Shown: piece by piece, positions 6,235-7,617 of the stretch
Position numbering within the stretch: the first letter of the stretch is position 1
Layout of the letters: each line of letters starts with the position of its first letter
Assembly (NCBI GenBank): GCA_052034445.1
Contig: JBPOIN010000075.1
Span: 1 to 7,617 of the forward strand
DNA: 7,617 nucleotides
Direction: 5' to 3'
From: Sterolibacterium sp052034445
Lineage (GTDB): Bacteria; Pseudomonadota; Gammaproteobacteria; Burkholderiales; Rhodocyclaceae
Position numbers and translations under genes: made by a program
The notes under the pieces: model-generated
What the model was told of the DNA's origin: nothing
The model's database searches: none
The model's input: only the letters and a program-made list of their open reading frames with translations

Positions 6235-7112
6235 TCCTCCAGGCCACTAAGACGCTCCAGCAGGTTGAGCAGGGCGATCGAATCCTCCTCGCCGCCGCCA
6301 CTGCCCACCAGCGCGTTGAACATCTGCGCGGCCACTGCCGCGCCGGGCGACACCAGACCCAGCCGCTGCGCCTCGTCCATGACAATGCGCAAATCCTTCT
6401 GATGCATCCCGGCCTTGAAACCCGGCTGGAAGTTGCGCTCCAGCATGCGCTGACCGTGCTGCTCCAGAATCCGGCTGGCCGCCGAACCGCCCAGCAAGGC
6501 CTCCCGCACCCGCACCGGATCGACGCCGCTGGCGCGCGCGAAGTTGAAGGCCTCGGCGACCGCCGCGACACCGATCCCGGTGAGGATCTGGTTGCAGGCT
6601 TTGGCCACCTGACCGGCGCCGCTCGGGCCGATCAGCGTGATCGAGCGGCCCAGATGCGCCAGCAGCGGACGCACACGCTCGAACACCTCGGGTTTGCCGC
6701 CCACCATGATGGTCAGCGTGGCGTTGATCGCACCGGTCTCGCCGCCCGAAACCGGCGCATCGAGAAACTCGATACCTTGCGCCGCCAGCCGCAGCCCGAT
6801 GGAACGCGCGGCGCCGGGCGCGATGGTGCTCATGTCGATGACGATCAGCCCCGGCCGGGCGCCAGCCGCCAGCCCCTGCTCACCGAGCGCCACCTGCTCG
6901 ACATCCGGTGCATCGGCCACCATGGTGAACACTAGTTCGCACGCGCGTGCCAACTCGGCGGGACTGGCATGCACCTGTACGCCAGCCTGGCCCCGAAACG
7001 CCTCCAGCGTCGCCGGCCGCCGCGCCCAGAGATGCAATTCATGCCCCGCCTGCAACAGATGCCCGGCCAGCGGGCGCCCCATGAGACCCAGACCAATGAA
7101 ACCGATGTGCAT
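6222..7112 (-). CDS. NAD(P)-dependent beta-hydroxyacid dehydrogenase (GarR/GlxR/3-hydroxyisobutyrate dehydrogenase family)
   Basis: Cytoplasmic dehydrogenase of the 6-phosphogluconate dehydrogenase-like superfamily. Family members reduce tartronate semialdehyde to glycerate or oxidise 3-hydroxyisobutyrate. Numbering from the start chosen here (296 aa), the Rossmann motif is MHIGFIGLGLMG with G7, G9 and G12. The substrate loop DAPVSGGETGAINATLTIMVGG begins at residue 118, and the catalytic lysine is K171 in GAGQVAKACNQ. FKAGMHQKDLRIVMDEA in the helical C-terminal domain matches GarR FRIDLHIKDL. The sequence resembles E. coli GarR throughout, with tartronate semialdehyde reductase the best guess, but substrate cannot be assigned from one sequence. 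The frame also opens ten codons earlier (7142). I prefer 7112 because GAGGGG lies six bases upstream (plus 7119-7124) and family proteins start directly at the Rossmann strand. No glyoxylate carboligase or hydroxypyruvate isomerase gene is visible beside it. Confidence 0.9.
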   Translation of the reverse strand: MHIGFIGLGLMGRPLAGHLLQAGHELHLWARRPATLEAFRGQAGVQVHASPAELARACELVFTMVADAPDVEQVALGEQGLAAGARPGLIVIDMSTIAPGAARSIGLRLAAQGIEFLDAPVSGGETGAINATLTIMVGGKPEVFERVRPLLAHLGRSITLIGPSGAGQVAKACNQILTGIGVAAVAEAFNFARASGVDPVRVREALLGGSAASRILEQHGQRMLERNFQPGFKAGMHQKDLRIVMDEAQRLGLVSPGAAVAAQMFNALVGSGGGEEDSIALLNLLERLSGLEDAGQ

Positions 7113-7198
7113 GTCGCGCCCCTCAATCCACAAATCCGGCATTTGACCAGATCTGCATCAGCGCGTGAACGCCGCATGCCAATTCAAATGCCATATTC

Positions 7199-7215
7199 GT
7201 TTGAGACACTCAAAC
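7199..7215. promoter_or_regulatory. Operator-like palindrome upstream of the dehydrogenase gene
   Basis: GTTTGAG (7199-7205), spacer ACA, CTCAAAC (7209-7215): a perfect 7-bp inverted repeat centred 95 bases upstream of the dehydrogenase start. The size and symmetry suit a dimeric repressor or activator, but no regulator gene is in view and no family-specific consensus is recognised. Chance occurrence is possible. Confidence 0.3.
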
Positions 7216-7335
7216 CCGCCAGACCTTGCAGAAAGCGGCACTCCCGACTGAAAATCATCGACCCCTTGATTTTTCCTGCCGATGACCGGCAAACACAAGG
7301 CTTGACGGCGATGGAGCAGAAAAACAGATATTTCC

Positions 7336-7348
7336 TTGTCATTGACAA
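7336..7348. promoter_or_regulatory. Operator-like palindrome TTGTCA-T-TGACAA
   Basis: A perfect 13-base palindrome with one central base. It overlaps a consensus -35 hexamer TTGACA at 7342-7347 and lies 20 bases before a small ORF. No acceptable -10 hexamer is found 16-18 bases downstream on either strand, so a promoter is not demonstrated. It could be a regulator site, or chance. Confidence 0.3.
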
Positions 7349-7368
7349 CCATTGGAGTCAGAATCGCC

Positions 7369-7443
7369 ATGTTTTTCTTCAGCCGCATGACCGACTGCGC
7401 TGGCGCGGATCGCCAGGAAGGGCTGGAGGACGATCGGGGTTGA
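7369..7443 (+). CDS. Possible 24-codon ORF or truncated gene start
   Basis: A short frame opens with ATG at 7369, encodes MFFFSRMTDCAGADRQ followed by an acidic end, and stops at TGA 7441-7443. GGAG at 7354-7357 lies 11 bases upstream, longer than the best spacing, and the TTGTCA-T-TGACAA palindrome lies before it. It may be the surviving start of a broken gene, a leader peptide, or nothing. No homology is recognised. Confidence 0.15.
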   Translation: MFFFSRMTDCAGADRQEGLEDDRG

Positions 7444-7617
7444 GGTTTGAGATTTCTGTAATGAAAAACGATGTGACTCTGACGCCGCGTGGTTGGTGAT
7501 TCCAGGGAATTCGATATGCTTATTGGGTTATTGTTTTATTGGCTCATGGCTCGGGAGCCTTGTAATCTGGGCATCTGTTAGCGGGAAAATGCGGTACTGA
7601 AAAAACTCGCAGCAAAC

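Larger units (their letters stand above)
7143..7617. other. Gene-poor region with short palindromes and AT-richer end
   Basis: I see no convincing gene in these 475 bases. Reading frames here lack protein-like composition or family resemblance. The left half should hold the promoter of the minus-strand dehydrogenase, but I find no good -35/-10 pair. The stretch holds perfect inverted repeats at 7199-7215, 7251-7273, 7277-7291 and 7336-7348, and a 24-codon ORF at 7369-7443 with GGAG upstream. Bases 7501-7617 are about 45% GC by hand count, well below the flanking genes. GTGACTCTGAC at 7473-7483 resembles a motif I recall from repeats beside REP-associated transposase genes. This may be decayed accessory DNA or the promoter side of a gene beyond the window. 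Confidence 0.5.

Noticed and set aside
7177..7193. Sigma-54 promoter on the minus strand (TGGCAT...TTGGCA).
   Set aside because: The conserved GC of the -12 element is one base out of place, giving 11 instead of 10 bases between the two elements.
7302..7330. Sigma-70 promoter with TTGACG at 7302-7307.
   Set aside because: At the normal 16-18 base spacing no hexamer resembles TATAAT; the best match needs a spacer of 19.
7158..7388. A 76-codon minus-strand frame in the gene-poor region.
   Set aside because: No ribosome binding site lies before its ATG, no domain is recognisable, and it runs through all four short palindromes.
6225..7499. Plus-strand frames of 236 and 176 codons opposite and beyond the dehydrogenase gene.
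   Set aside because: They mostly mirror the dehydrogenase gene and look like Arg/His/Gln-rich shadow translations. Only the last part lies in non-coding DNA and it shows no family resemblance.
7541..7559. Hairpin GGCTC/GAGCC as a terminator.
   Set aside because: The stem is five pairs with a two-base loop (7548-7559), too tight to form well, and no T-run follows. The outer GGCTC (7541-7545) gives only a short alternative.

Overview
The window looks like an ordinary stretch of a high-GC betaproteobacterial chromosome, perhaps Rhodocyclales-like. Two things suggest this: the gene order leuS-lptE-holA-proA, which is familiar from that class, and the protein sequences themselves. The lineage is an inference from memory; no search was run. 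GC in the genes is roughly two thirds, and it falls to about 45% (hand count) in the last 120 bases.

Positions 1-5113 hold four housekeeping genes on the plus strand. They are the 3' part of leuS (leucyl-tRNA synthetase), lptE (outer-membrane lipoprotein of the LPS export machine), holA (delta subunit of the DNA polymerase III clamp loader) and proA (gamma-glutamyl phosphate reductase, proline synthesis). holA and proA overlap by ATGA. The leuS-lptE gap is unusual. It carries a perfect 14-bp palindrome containing a match to the neisserial dRS3 repeat pattern, followed by five heptamers in strict 7-base register that end two bases before the lptE start codon.

Positions 5200-6218 hold two genes for exported proteins, probably co-transcribed. 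One is a small unrecognised helical protein with one cysteine pair, preceded by a strong ribosome binding site. The other is a periplasmic chalcone isomerase-like protein. A convergent minus-strand gene (6222-7112) follows after only three bases and encodes a beta-hydroxyacid dehydrogenase of the GarR/GlxR/MmsB family.

Positions 7113-7617 contain no gene I can support. This stretch holds several short perfect palindromes, a tiny ORF with a ribosome-binding-like sequence, and an AT-richer end that looks like decayed accessory or REP-associated DNA. I see no CRISPR array, tRNA, rRNA, intact insertion sequence or defence system. The most unusual DNA is the repeat-loaded leuS-lptE gap and the palindrome-rich right end.
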